In this document: positions 24,008 through 33,986 of the stretch, piece by piece | How positions within the stretch are numbered: the first letter of the stretch is position 1 | Layout of the letters: every line of letters starts with the position of its first letter | From: Whitmania pigra | Taxonomy: Eukaryota > Annelida > Clitellata > Hirudinida > Haemopidae | DNA length: 64,000 nucleotides | Direction: 5' to 3' | Assembly (NCBI GenBank): GCA_021613335.1 | Contig: JAJTWR010000067.1 | Location: 525,001 to 589,000, forward strand | Notes under the pieces: model-generated | Database searches by the model: none | The model's input: only the letters and a program-made list of their open reading frames with translations | What the model was told of the DNA's origin: nothing | Translations under genes and position numbers: made by a program

Positions 24008-25600
24008 TTTATCCTATGGTAATGAATTCAAATTTAGTAAATTTCGCAAAAACGATAAAACTCGTGTAATCCAACGAACTTCGACACACCTCACGCAGCC
24101 TCCAAACGGGAAAAGGAAATGTACACAAAGGATAGAACTGTCTAATGTCTAAAATGAATTTTGATTTTTTTTTACATAACAAATAAATTTTTTTTAATTT
24201 AATAAATTGTTATTAATGAATTATTATTAATTATTATTTAAAAAATGCGCTTACTAACACATTTTCACTAAATTTCATTACAAATGTATATATAACAAAA
24301 ATTATTTATTTTTTATTATATTTTGTACCTTTTATAAGTTTGAATAATTCCAACATTAAGTGGGATTTCATTGTGAAACAACCTATCGCAATCCATGAGA
24401 AGCTATAATCCCAATTTCGACTTAATTAAAGTAACGGCACTAAGAAGTTAAAACTTATTTTAAGCAGATATAGTAAATACACACCTATTTTATGTTATTC
24501 TTAGATAAGAAGCTACATAGGGACACTATATTTTGCATTCAGGCATTCTTACAAAACCGTAAGGCATTTACCACACTGTGAATGAACTTGTAGAAAAATC
24601 TTCCATTAAGCAAAGCATACCTGCAAAACCTTTATCGTTTTACCAACACACAAATAAACTTGCTCCTATTTTAAGGTGTCTTAAACTTCGATTTTTAACT
24701 AAAATCGTTGAACCATAAGGCACATGAGCTTAACTAATTAACTTCACCACAAACTTAATTGTGAACTAAAGCATTAACTCGATTACAATGACATTTGCAA
24801 GCAAAATTAACTATAACAGTCTGCTATAAATGTTCCCACTCAGATATAAGTCCTCAAAATGTGTTGTTTCAGCCACAAACCGATACAATGAATGATCTTC
24901 TTTTCAGGCAAACACACGAAAAACAATTTATAGATCTGAAAGCTACCATCAGGCTCTAACAAAGCTTGACTTCTGTCATAACCACAACAAAATTAACAAA
25001 AGATTCACAAACACGGACAACTGATGACATCATCATTGGTAAAATTCCATAACACATTAAAGTTTGGCTGTATTAGATATCAATAACGAATAGGGAGCTC
25101 TGATTAAAATTTATTTCCTCCAAGTTGTTGTGATGTTTTTAATTTTAAATTAAAAAAAAATGTCCACAAAAGTAAAAAAAAAAGAGAAACAGAATTGCAT
25201 GAGAACAATATTTTCATGTGAATGTCCAGCAACATTTGAAACTCAACTTTTACTTCCCTAGTTTTCCAGCAAAAGAATTGAGGTGAACATCGGATAGAGT
25301 GTCTACTAACTACTATGCACCTTATGTACGAATCAGGACCGTCAGCTTAACTCAAGAGAGGGATGCATCTTTGAGAGACGATCGTTTATGTTATCCAAAA
25401 ATAATATTACCATCATTATTGTTATTTTTATTATTATTATTATATTTCTAAATGAGACTCTTAACAAAGATAATGACTGAGGATGTTGACGACTTCTTGT
25501 GATTTCCTCGTGAATGTGAACGTGTCCTTTCATATGCTCTGCCAAACATCAAAATGTACAAGGAGAACAAAACTGCAGATTGATCGGCCCTCGAGCTCCA
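24008..25600. other. Spacer between eL34 and the DNAJ gene
   Basis: Contains the eL34 promoter side and, from about 25,250, probably the 3' UTR of the DNAJB6-like gene. A short (TTA)n lies at 25,420-25,445. No gene is recognised in either strand. Confidence 0.45.
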
Positions 25601-28600
25601 CTAGACCGGAACCCTCTGCCCGTTGACCGTCTTCGACTTCACCCTACCGTTCTCTTCGATGGTGACAGTTTCGACGCCGTTCTCAACCACCCTTCAAAGA
25701 AAAAATTAAACATCGATACAAGCAATTCAGGATCAGACATCTTCAGGTTGATACAAATGAATGCGATGCAAATAATTAATATGCAAATGATCTCAACTGA
25801 CTTCTTAGTTACGATGGTCTTCCCGTTTTCTACTCTTGTTGATGTCGACATACTCGTCATGGCCCCGGATCTCATCCTGCCACCTCTGAACCAAAGAACA
25901 TTATTTTGAATATCAACATTGATATGTTCTCAAATAAGCTTAAAGTCATCATAAGTTGTTTTTATACTTGTTAATCTCATCGAAGACTTTTATAATGCTT
26001 CGGCCAATTAAAATAGATATTGACCAAAGCGATTTTAAAATGTAATTATTTTATTCATCATTTTCTTATTCTAAATTTGCTAATGAGGTCCTTTAAATCA
26101 TCCACATATGCAAACAGCAGCTGGTAATTTTCAATTTTCTGCTAAACCTACATGATTCATAATTAAGAATGGCCAGACACAAAGAAGCATTAATACAACA
26201 ACAGAGCAATAACCCAATAACTCACCCGAAACCACCCATGCCCGTTGTAAACATCGAGAACCCATCGAATGGATTTGCCATTCTGACAGGCTGCTGACTT
26301 CTGGCATAGGGTTGGAGACGATTGTTTCTGTTGCTACCAGAGTGGAGTTGTGGTTGAGACTGCCTATTTCTGGCTCTGTTGATTAATTAACGACTCATCA
26401 AAGACTGATATATTGTAATTTAATGACTAACTGGTTTTGGCCTTGTTAATTGAAAACCTCACTAAGGTGTGCTACTCATTCAAATTAAAGACTGATAATT
26501 CATGCAAGTGAATTAATGCCAGATTAGTACATTTAATATGATCAACCAGTTATACAATCTTACATTATTTCTTAAATATTTGCATATTCCCCAGCTCATG
26601 TTTTTGAGATCAATGCGGCTCAACATGTTTTATTAATTGGAAATTTAACCATTTAAATGTTACAAACTATGCCGTCATCAAAACATAAAATGCTGAAATC
26701 AACAGTCTCCAAAGCCAAATGATCAAAAGCTTCACACTTATATTGAAGTGGGCCAATGATATGAGATTATTAGGATAAAAATATCGTGAACACACAATAA
26801 ACATGGGGAGTACACTCACAAGTGCAGATAAGTTCTGTTGTAATTGTATCAGTGTAATTGTACAGTGTTCATGCTAGAAACTTTAGGTGAATGTTGCTTA
26901 ATTATGTAATAAGATTACACAAGCTATACAGGTAAACTGATAATATTGAGAACAATGAATCACTGATCATCACCAGTATCACCACCACCATCAACACATC
27001 CTTAACAAGGCAATCAAAACTAATGTATAACACAATAATTTGTCTTAAAGTGGTCAAAAATTCAAAATGCTATTATGGGGAATTTAAAAGAACCATCATT
27101 ATTAAATAAAAAGTTATGAATGTTTGGGGCCTTGTAAGTAATAATCAAATATTATTCCCTTGTCTTAGGGTTTCACATACAAATCAATTCACTTTTAATG
27201 ATTATATAAATTACTTCCAAATTTTTTTTAAAGTAACTCAATAAAGCAAAGCAATAAAGGCAACTCTAGGCTAACCTGGATTGACCTGCATCAGCTGTTA
27301 GGAACATGGATGGACCAGAGAAGAGGTTGAATGGATCAAACCCAAAAGGATCACCAAATAGGCTCCTACCAAAGCCAGGGAAGGCTAGATAATAAAAGCA
27401 CCATTATTGCGGTAAAAGCATAAATTATAAAAGGGTAAAAACAAATTACACTATCAACTTGTGATTATAACTCATACACGTTTAGTAACTACACATCAAA
27501 ATAACATTTTAGTAAAAGGGGATAATTACAAAAATGGCATCAAATGGCTATTTAATTGCCAAGTATTAGCTTTAAAATAGATCAATTACACCTCAAAATT
27601 TAAAAAATCATTAAATTAGCAATGTTTCACTTGACACGCATAATCATTACAAATCAAGTTATCAAATTTTAATGCTTATCATTTCACTTTGGTATAAATT
27701 AATTTCAACAATGCATTATTAATAAATGCAAATTTTAGGTCACAGACATTTTTTGCCACCATCACCAGACAACACAGTATTTGAGAAGATTACTTCTTGT
27801 GAAGAAATGTGATGTCAGCCACAATACAACCAAGAGATATAGTAACTAAATAAATAAAGACTAAATAAGAACTTAATAACTACCAACACTCTATAATTTT
27901 TGTTTAAAGGTGAATTATGTATAGCATTATGCTAAATCAGAAGTTAACAAACATCCCTTGTTTCAAATAAAACTCATGCTTAGTTCAAACATCTAATTAT
28001 TAAATGATATATCTAGCAAGTCTAACTATCTAAAATCTAGAACTGTCATCATTTGCTAACCTGGTCCAAACAAATCACCAAAGGGATCCATATCCTCCAT
28101 AACTTCTCTGAAAACTTCAAATGGATCACGGAAGGTAAAGCTATGAAAGTGTCTTGGCCTGCTGCTTGATATGAAGAACTCCTCAAAATCTCCAAATGGA
28201 GAAGAATATGATGAGGTACCATTGCTCTGGCCACCAGAGAGTCCTTCCTTGCCATATTTATCATATATTTCTCTCTTCTCCTCTGGAAAAAAGGGTGAAA
28301 TTTATATTAAACTAATGCAAAATAGCAGCTAAAATAATGTAAAACACAAATGTTTCACATGTCCTTACTGTCAGACAAAACTTCATATGCTTCTGATATC
28401 TGTTTGAATTTTGCTTCAGCCTCTTCTTTGTTACCTGGGTTCTTATCAGGATGCCATTTTAAGGCCATCTTTCTGTACCTGTGATAAAAAAAATCATTGT
28501 TCAAGTTTCAGTCAATGTTGGGTACCAGTTAATTTGTAAAACTACTTACGCTTTCTTAATTTCCGTTTCATCAGAGGTTTTGTGAATTTCTAAAATTCTG

Positions 28601-28693
28601 TAGTAGTCCGACTCCTACATAAGGTACAAAACCATTTAAACCTATAAATACCACAATTTATGTCATTCTTGTAAAGGTAAAATACCCTACCAT
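25601..28693 (-). CDS. DNAJB6: DNAJB6-like class II J-protein co-chaperone, 8 exons
   Basis: Exons (minus order): 28691-28693, 28550-28614, 28369-28478, 28061-28282, 27276-27384, 26226-26375, 25802-25885, 25601-25691; 277 aa. J proteins stimulate the ATPase of Hsp70 in cytosol or nucleus; DNAJB6 members also hold aggregation-prone clients. Seen: J domain at residues 4-68 with HPD at 32-34 and EAYEVLSD near its end; a Gly/Phe/Ser region with [18 protein letters not shown] and [11 protein letters not shown]; and the family's C-terminal signature [20 protein letters not shown] followed by [13 protein letters not shown]. The first coding exon holds only the ATG, a split also useful for regulated translation. 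No long Ser/Thr run like that of mammalian DNAJB6 is present, so DNAJB2/B7/B8-type assignment cannot be excluded. Confidence 0.93.
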
Positions 28694-29037
28694 TTCCACT
28701 GTTTCGTCCTCCCTGTACAATTTTATAAACAACAAGCGAGTATGTGAACGATCTACGACAAACGAGAGCAAAAATACATCAGGATATCATTAATAGAATT
28801 TTAACAATGATTTAATTTTTAAAATTAATTATCAGAATTATAAGCTACTTGTTCAATTGATCAGTAATGTTAAGAATTCTTGAATAAATGTATAAAGGCA
28901 TTAAAATTAAAAATTATATTGCCTTATTGATTTTATGTTTTAAAATTTTTAAATAAATTGTTTTAATAATTATCTTTTAAGAAGTAAATCAATGCTTTGT
29001 GTTAAGAGGTCATTGCATCCGCTACGTATTTCCGATC
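28694..29037. promoter_or_regulatory. Compact bidirectional promoter between DNAJB6-like and eIF3D
   Basis: The two start codons face away from each other with only 344 bp between them. Both genes serve protein synthesis and folding, so a shared promoter is plausible. No TATA box or heat-shock element array is convincing. The middle is AT-rich (28,790-28,990). Transcription starts cannot be placed. Confidence 0.55.
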
Positions 29038-32000
29038 ATGACAGCGAAATTCGAGGTACCTAAAATTCAGGATAATCCCAACGGCTGGGGACCTTGCGAT
29101 ACTCCCGAGCAGTTTAAAGATTTGCCGTATCTTCCTTTTTCGAAAGGAGACAGACTCGGCAAAGTAAGTTCAAACAGTTTGCTTTACTTATGTTACTCGA
29201 GCATGCTTCTTGATATCTCACATTTGCTATTTGCAAGGTTGCCGACTGGAATAACGTCATTTATCAAGACAGGAGGTTTACTAGTAAGTAGTCTTTAAAG
29301 TGATTTTTTTCTGAACATCAACTGAACTTAATGTTTCTTTCCAAAGACAAGTATGCTTCTCAGTTTGGTGCCCAGTCCAGTGTGTATTCTTATTATCACG
29401 ATGAGGATGAGTCGAGCTTCCAATTGGTTGATACATCAAGGGTGCAAAAGCCCATTTATCAAAGAGGCAAATTTAGATTCAACCAGGTATGCATTATTGC
29501 TTTTATGATTTGGGGATGTGAGAAATAAATTGAGATCTATTTCTTGTTTTTGAAGAACAAGTTGAAAAAGGAAAGAGAAAAGAGACAGCAGGCACAAGCC
29601 AACATGCAAGTTCTATCCAAAACTCAGAAGAGCAGGGAAATGTAAGGGCATTTATTTCTGCTTTAACAATGTAAGAGGGCAGAGCTGAATTTTTTCTCAA
29701 TTTTCAGGGACAGACAGAGACAGCTCAGGAAATGGCAGAAGCAATTTGGAAGGCAGATGCAAGAGCAACAGAAGAAGGTAGATATATTGATGTTGATTGT
29801 TTGAGAATTTTGTGATCTTGCTGTTGGGACATTTAAGATGATCATGTATAATCAACTTATTGCATTATTTGGTAATGCATGCAGTAGCCATCTTTGCACA
29901 AGGAAGCTGTTGTTCACCAAGGAAGGTGAAACTAACTGTTTTGGTGAAGGCATTTTCATAGTGGTTGGTGATAACTTATCATCACTGACTTTCTCATGAA
30001 TGCAAGATGGAATCATGTTTGTCTCAGAAGTTGCAAGTATTTTATGCAATGTCTCCATGCAAACATAACATTTTTTTCTATTGGCTTTATTAAGATTTTG
30101 GTTGAAGGCATTCTCATAGTGGTTAGTGATGACATTACATCACTGACTTTCTCATGAATGCAAGATGGAATCATGTTTGTCTCAGAAGTTGCAAGTATTT
30201 TATGCAATGTCTCCATGCAAACATAACATTTTTTTCTATTGGCTCCATTAAGATTTTGGTTGAAGGCATTCTCATAGTGGTTAGTGATGACATTACATCA
30301 CCGACTTTCTCATGAATGCAAGATGGAATCATGTTTGTCTCAGAAGTTGCAAGTATTTTATGCAATGTCTCCATGCAATCATAACATTAATCTTGTAATA
30401 ATGTTAAAATACTCTTGTGGGCATTCTCATAGTGGTTAGTGATGACATTACATCACTGACTTTCTCATGAATGCAAGATGGAATCATGTTTGTCTCAGAA
30501 GTTGCAAGTATTTTATGCAATGTCTCCATGCAAACATAACATTTGTTATTTTGAGTAGCATTCTATAATGGCCAGTTACTTCATGTGGTCACTGGTTTTC
30601 GCTTGAGTGCAACATTAACATTTCTTTTCCATGATTTCATTTGAGATGTTTATGAAATTGGAAGGAAATAACATTATTTTGACCAAACTCTGATTTGGCA
30701 TTCACGCAGTGGTTGGTGGATATTGCATACAATTCAAGATGAGTATGTGCTGCTTGTGATTGAGATTTGCACATCATTGCACATTGAAAAAATCAGGCAG
30801 CATATATTCTGTGATATGTTGTTCAGCATTCTATAATGGCTGGTAACTTTCTGTAGCTGCCAGTTTTCGCTTGAGTGCAATATTGAGATTTCATTTCCAA
30901 TTCACAAATAATCTTTTATTGTTGATGTGAATATGAAATGACATGTGTATATATTCAGCATTCTATAATGGCTGGTTACTTTTGCTACCAGTTTTCGCTT
31001 GAGTGCAATATTAAAATTTCATTCATATTTCATATGTAATCCATTATTATTGATATGAATTGAAATGACATATATAGTTGATATTCTCATAGTGCATGAC
31101 TAGCTTTCTTGGGCATATTTTACTTTGATGCTGGAGTATTTTGTTTATATTTTGTTATAGTATGTGGCATTCTCATAGTGGTTGGTGTTGTTCAGATGCT
31201 AGCTTTCTCATGAATGCCAGATGAACTGATTACTTGTCCTAGGGTGACCACAAGATAGTGGATTGCCTTGTATGCAAGTTGCATATTGATCTGTATGTCT
31301 TCCAGTGATGTTTAAGGCATTCTTATAATGACTGGCAACACATTATTGCTGCCAGTTTTCGCTTGAGTGCAATAGAGACATTTACCTGCCCGAGATTCAT
31401 CAACAGTTGATGAATTATGTGTGGAGAAATGACATTTGTGTTCCAGTGATGTTTAAGGCATTCTTATAATGACTGGCAACACATTATTGCTGCCAGTTTT
31501 CGCTTGAGTGCAATAGAGACATTTACCTGCCTGAGATTCATCAACAGTTGATGAATTATGTGTGGAGAAATGACATTTGTGTTTTGTTTTGCATTTTTCT
31601 GCAGTGTCACAACCAATCTTGGTCTGACACTTTCACAAAGATGCTAGAGAAATTTATACCAGATATATGTTTATATGTTTCTTTGTTTTGCATCAAAGTG
31701 CTGTATGTTCTGGTTGACAATTTCTTAACTGTATTTTGCACATTGTTCTGCAGTGGCCTGTTATATTGATATGTCACTTTCACAACAATGGGAAAGTGAC
31801 AAATAATGTTGTTCAGCTAATATTATGCATGCAAGATCAAATTGCAAAAGTTGAAATTACATACAATTAAATGTCCCAACAGACAATCATAACGATTAAT
31901 TATATTGTTTCAGCGTACATAGGTCTCTAAATCTTATTTACTATTACTTCAGGTTCAGATAAAGAATAGAAATGCCTCAGTGCAGATTAAGGAAAATTGG

Positions 32001-33986
32001 ACAGTAATTGAGGAAATGGACTTCCCAAGACTGAGCAAGCTGTCTCTGCCCAATGTCTCTGAGCCTGTTGATGTGTAAGCATGAAACTTCATTTAAATTA
32101 ACATGTGTAGTGACATGATTGTTTTCTTGTAGTCTCAAGTGTGGTTCCCTGGAGTTTTATGACAAGGCCTACGACAGAGTAACAACAAAAAACGAAAAAA
32201 GACTCACCAAAGTCAGCAGGTATTACCACCGCATCACTACCACCGATGACCCGAAAATCAGAAAGGTTTGTTTCAATACCGATTATTTTTGCACTTGACA
32301 GCTTTCCTAAATGCTAAAATTGTAACTCCTAGTTGGTCAAGAGTGGTGGAAATGTGTTTGCCACAGATGCAATTCTGTCGACACTCATGTGCAGCTGCAG
32401 GTCCGTCTACTCTTGGGACATTCTTGTTTGCAAAGTTGGAAAGATACTCTTCTTTGACAAGAGGGACAATCCTGACTTTGGTGAGTGGAAATTAGCAATG
32501 AAGATTATTATTATTATTAATATTATGATTGCATTTTACTTACAGATCTGCCAACAGTCAGTGAGACGGCAACTGAGCCGCCTCAGGACGAGCCACCTAG
32601 TCTCAACACTCCGAACAAATTGGCTTTAGAGGCTATGTTCATCAACCACAACTTCTCACAACAAGTACTCAAAATGGTTAGTAGTCTCCTCACTCATCTC
32701 TTGTAATTTAAAGTGCATTATGATAATGATACAATCAGTATTCATGATATGATGTATCTTGTTTCAATCACTCCACAGGGTGAAGAGCACCATGAATTTG
32801 GTGAGCCAAATCCATTTTCAAGGCCAGAGGATGAGGATGGTGATGCAGAAGTTGCATCAGTTGGTTACAGGTACCGCAAATGGGACCTCGGAAATGGCAT
32901 TGTGCTCGTGTGTAGGTGTGAGCATGACTGTGTCACCAATGGACCCAATGGTGAGATCCAGTACATGAATGTCAAGGCTCTCAATGAATGGGATTCTAAA
33001 GTGAGTGTCAACTGGCATGACAGTTTTAGTCATGGAATTATTAACATTTAAATTTTCTTTTTGATAATATTCAAGTGACAATATAGCTTATTAATACAAT
33101 AATGATGTGCAGTATGCACAAATTGCTCACAAATGTTTCTAACCTCATTACAGTTGTCTGGTGGTGTTGATTGGAGATCCAAACTTGACTCTCAGAGGGG
33201 TGCTGTCCTTGCCACTGAGCTCAAGAACAACAGCTGCAAACTTGCCAAATGGACTGTCAGTTCATTGTTGGCAGGATCAGATCTCATTAAGTTTGGGTGA
33301 GTCAATTGTTTCATAATATTTGTTGTTTTTGGTTGCTTGTAGCAGTCGTTTGTTGCATTGTGGTAAATGCACACTTTATCAAAAATAATTGTTGATTCCA
33401 GTTATGTGTCGAGAGTCCATCCTAAGAATTCAGAGGTACATGCCATTTTGGGCACTCAACAGTTCAAGCCTGCAGAATTTGCACAGCAGATCAATCTGAA
33501 TATGGACAACTGCTGGGGTGTTCTGAGGTGCATCATCGACATCTGCATGAAGCAGAAGGAAGGAAAATATCTACTCATGAAGGACCCCAACAAGGTGATT
33601 GCCTCTTAAAATTATCAACATCCAAGTTGTAATGTCACTTGAAAACATGCTGCTTACATGCTCTGATTAATGGTGGCGTTTGTGTTTGGCTTACAATGAT
33701 TTTCTCTTGCCAGCCAATCATTCGGCTTTACGACATTCCCAACAACTCATTTGAAAATGAGGACGACAACAACGAATCCGAAGAAGAGTCTGAAGAATCA
33801 GGAGATGATGATAACGATGATGCCACCCAAGAAGTTGCTGAGGATGTTGAGCCCGTTCAAGGTATAAAATTATTAGTGGTGCAATGATTGACTGCATGTT
33901 TTTGGAAATATCTATAAATGATTGTTTGAGCCTAATAATAATTGTAATCAATTTTTGCATAAATTGAAGAACAAGCTGCAAAGTAA
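29038..33986 (+). CDS. EIF3D: Translation initiation factor eIF3 subunit D, 14 exons
   Basis: Exons: 29038-29163, 29238-29283, 29347-29486, 29556-29641, 29708-29777, 31953-32074, 32133-32265, 32333-32480, 32546-32676, 32779-33000, 33154-33296, 33402-33594, 33714-33861, 33970-33986. All phases close, giving 574 aa (human about 548). It is a peripheral eIF3 subunit with cap-binding activity on selected mRNAs. Seen: [11 protein letters not shown] at the N terminus, [11 protein letters not shown], a basic helix [100 protein letters not shown] and an acidic Asp/Glu tail. Intron 5 (2.2 kb against 50-380 bp elsewhere) carries the H/ACA-like RNA array. A truncated second copy lies 5.5 kb downstream. 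Confidence 0.97.
29950..30073 (+). ncRNA. H/ACA snoRNA-like unit A1
   Basis: 5' hairpin at 29,950-30,003: outer stem GCATT/AATGC, a pocket with CATAGTG on the left and TTTCTCAT on the right, and apical stem GTTGGTGAT/ATCACTGAC. Then AGATGGA (H-like box, last A replaced), a 3' hairpin closed by ATGTTTG/CAAACAT, and ACA at 30,068-30,070, three bases from the inferred end. Total 124 nt. First unit of the array in eIF3D intron 5. The assignment rests on architecture, not on a database match. Confidence 0.62.
30108..30231 (+). ncRNA. H/ACA snoRNA-like unit A2
   Basis: Same 124-nt plan as A1, starting 158 bp later. Apical stem GTTAGTGATG/CATCACTGAC, pocket strands as in A1, H-like AGATGG, ACA at 30,226-30,228. 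The 34-bp linker to the next unit includes ATTGGCTCCATTAAGATTTT and is shared with the linker before A2. Confidence 0.65.
30266..30389 (+). ncRNA. H/ACA snoRNA-like unit A3
   Basis: Near-identical to A2. Two changes weaken stems: CACCGAC instead of CACTGAC in the apical stem, and CAATCAT instead of CAAACAT at the base of the 3' hairpin. ACA at 30,384-30,386. Possibly the least functional of the A units. Confidence 0.58.
30421..30544 (+). ncRNA. H/ACA snoRNA-like unit A4
   Basis: 124 nt, identical in the 5' hairpin to A2 by eye. H-like AGATGG, 3' hairpin closed by ATGTTTG/CAAACAT, ACA at 30,539-30,541 followed by TTT. The upstream linker differs from that of A2/A3, so the repeat unit ends there. 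Confidence 0.65.
30558..30676 (+). ncRNA. H/ACA snoRNA-like unit C1
   Basis: 5' hairpin 30,558-30,610: outer stem GCATTC/GAGTGC (one G-U), pocket TATAATGG and TTTTCGCTT, apical CCAGT/ACTGG extended by ACT/GGT. A canonical H box ACATTA (ANANNA) sits at 30,612-30,617. The 3' hairpin contains ATTTCAT/ATGAAAT and a longer lower stem. ACA at 30,671-30,673 with three bases after it. 119 nt. Confidence 0.62.
30697..30815 (+). ncRNA. Decayed H/ACA-like unit
   Basis: Starts GGCATTCACGCAGTGGTTGG, clearly related to the 5' arm of the A units, but no good pairing 3' arm or ACA end is found. Probably a dead member of the array. Confidence 0.35.
30826..30946 (+). ncRNA. H/ACA snoRNA-like unit C2
   Basis: 5' hairpin 30,826-30,878 with GCATTC/GAGTGC, the C-type pocket, and apical stem CTGGTAACT/AGCTGCCAG. 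Box ATATTG (one off ANANNA). 3' hairpin ATTTCAT/ATGAAAT plus ATTCACA/TGTGAAT. ACA at 30,941-30,943, then TGT. 121 nt. Confidence 0.65.
30958..31073 (+). ncRNA. H/ACA snoRNA-like unit C3
   Basis: 5' hairpin 30,958-31,006, apical stem CTGGT/ACCAG. Perfect H box ATATTA at 31,008-31,013. 3' hairpin ATTTCA/TGAAAT with inner TTCATAT/ATATGAA. ACA at 31,068-31,070, then TAT. 116 nt. This unit meets all four H/ACA criteria best. Confidence 0.68.
31080..31120 (+). ncRNA. Decayed A-type hairpin fragment
   Basis: ATATTCTCATAGTGCATGAC then CTAGCTTTCTTGGGCATAT keeps the two pocket strands of the A class but with a shortened apical stem and altered base. Likely a relic. Confidence 0.35.
31166..31288 (+). 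ncRNA. H/ACA snoRNA-like unit A5
   Basis: 5' hairpin 31,166-31,218: base stem GGCATTC/GAATGCC, pocket strands identical to A1-A4 (CATAGTG and TTTCTCAT), but apical stem GTTGGTGTT/GATGCTAGC, fully pairable with G-U pairs. Perfect H box AGATGA at 31,219-31,224. The 3' hairpin has ACTTG/CAAGT and CCAC/GTGG; the terminal box appears as ATA rather than ACA. 123 nt. Confidence 0.6.
31317..31437 (+). ncRNA. H/ACA snoRNA-like unit C4
   Basis: 5' hairpin 31,317-31,370: GCATTC/GAGTGC, pocket TTATAATGA and TTTTCGCTT, apical CTGGCA/TGCCAG. Box ATAGAG (one off). 3' hairpin CATTT/AAATG with upper stem ATTCATCAA/TTGATGAAT. ACA at 31,432-31,434, then TTT. 121 nt. Confidence 0.65.
31458..31578 (+). ncRNA. 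H/ACA snoRNA-like unit C5
   Basis: A 141-bp-offset duplicate of C4 with one difference that I noticed (TGCCTGAG for TGCCCGAG). Same boxes; ACA at 31,573-31,575 followed by TTT. Last recognisable unit; about 370 bp of intron remain before exon 6. Confidence 0.65.

Noticed and set aside
25580..25909. 109-codon plus-strand frame
   Set aside because: Antisense of the last two DNAJB6-like exons and the intron between them.
30120..30145. C/D box snoRNA (GTGATGA and CTGA motifs in A units)
   Set aside because: The two motifs are only about 12 nt apart and form the two sides of the apical stem. C units lack them.
29852..30374. Three similar minus-strand open frames of 67-68 codons starting [15 protein letters not shown]
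   Set aside because: They come from the 158-bp repeat of the A units read backwards. The plus-strand H/ACA architecture explains the conservation better, and the frames are not kept in the C units.
29950..30544. CRISPR-like regular repeats
   Set aside because: Eukaryotic intron; the repeated part is the long 124-bp unit and the linkers are also partly repeated.
29950..31578. microRNA cluster
   Set aside because: The hairpin arms contain a large fixed internal loop, a poor Drosha/Dicer substrate, and each hairpin is followed by a box and a second hairpin, which fits H/ACA RNA better. Small-RNA data could still overturn this.
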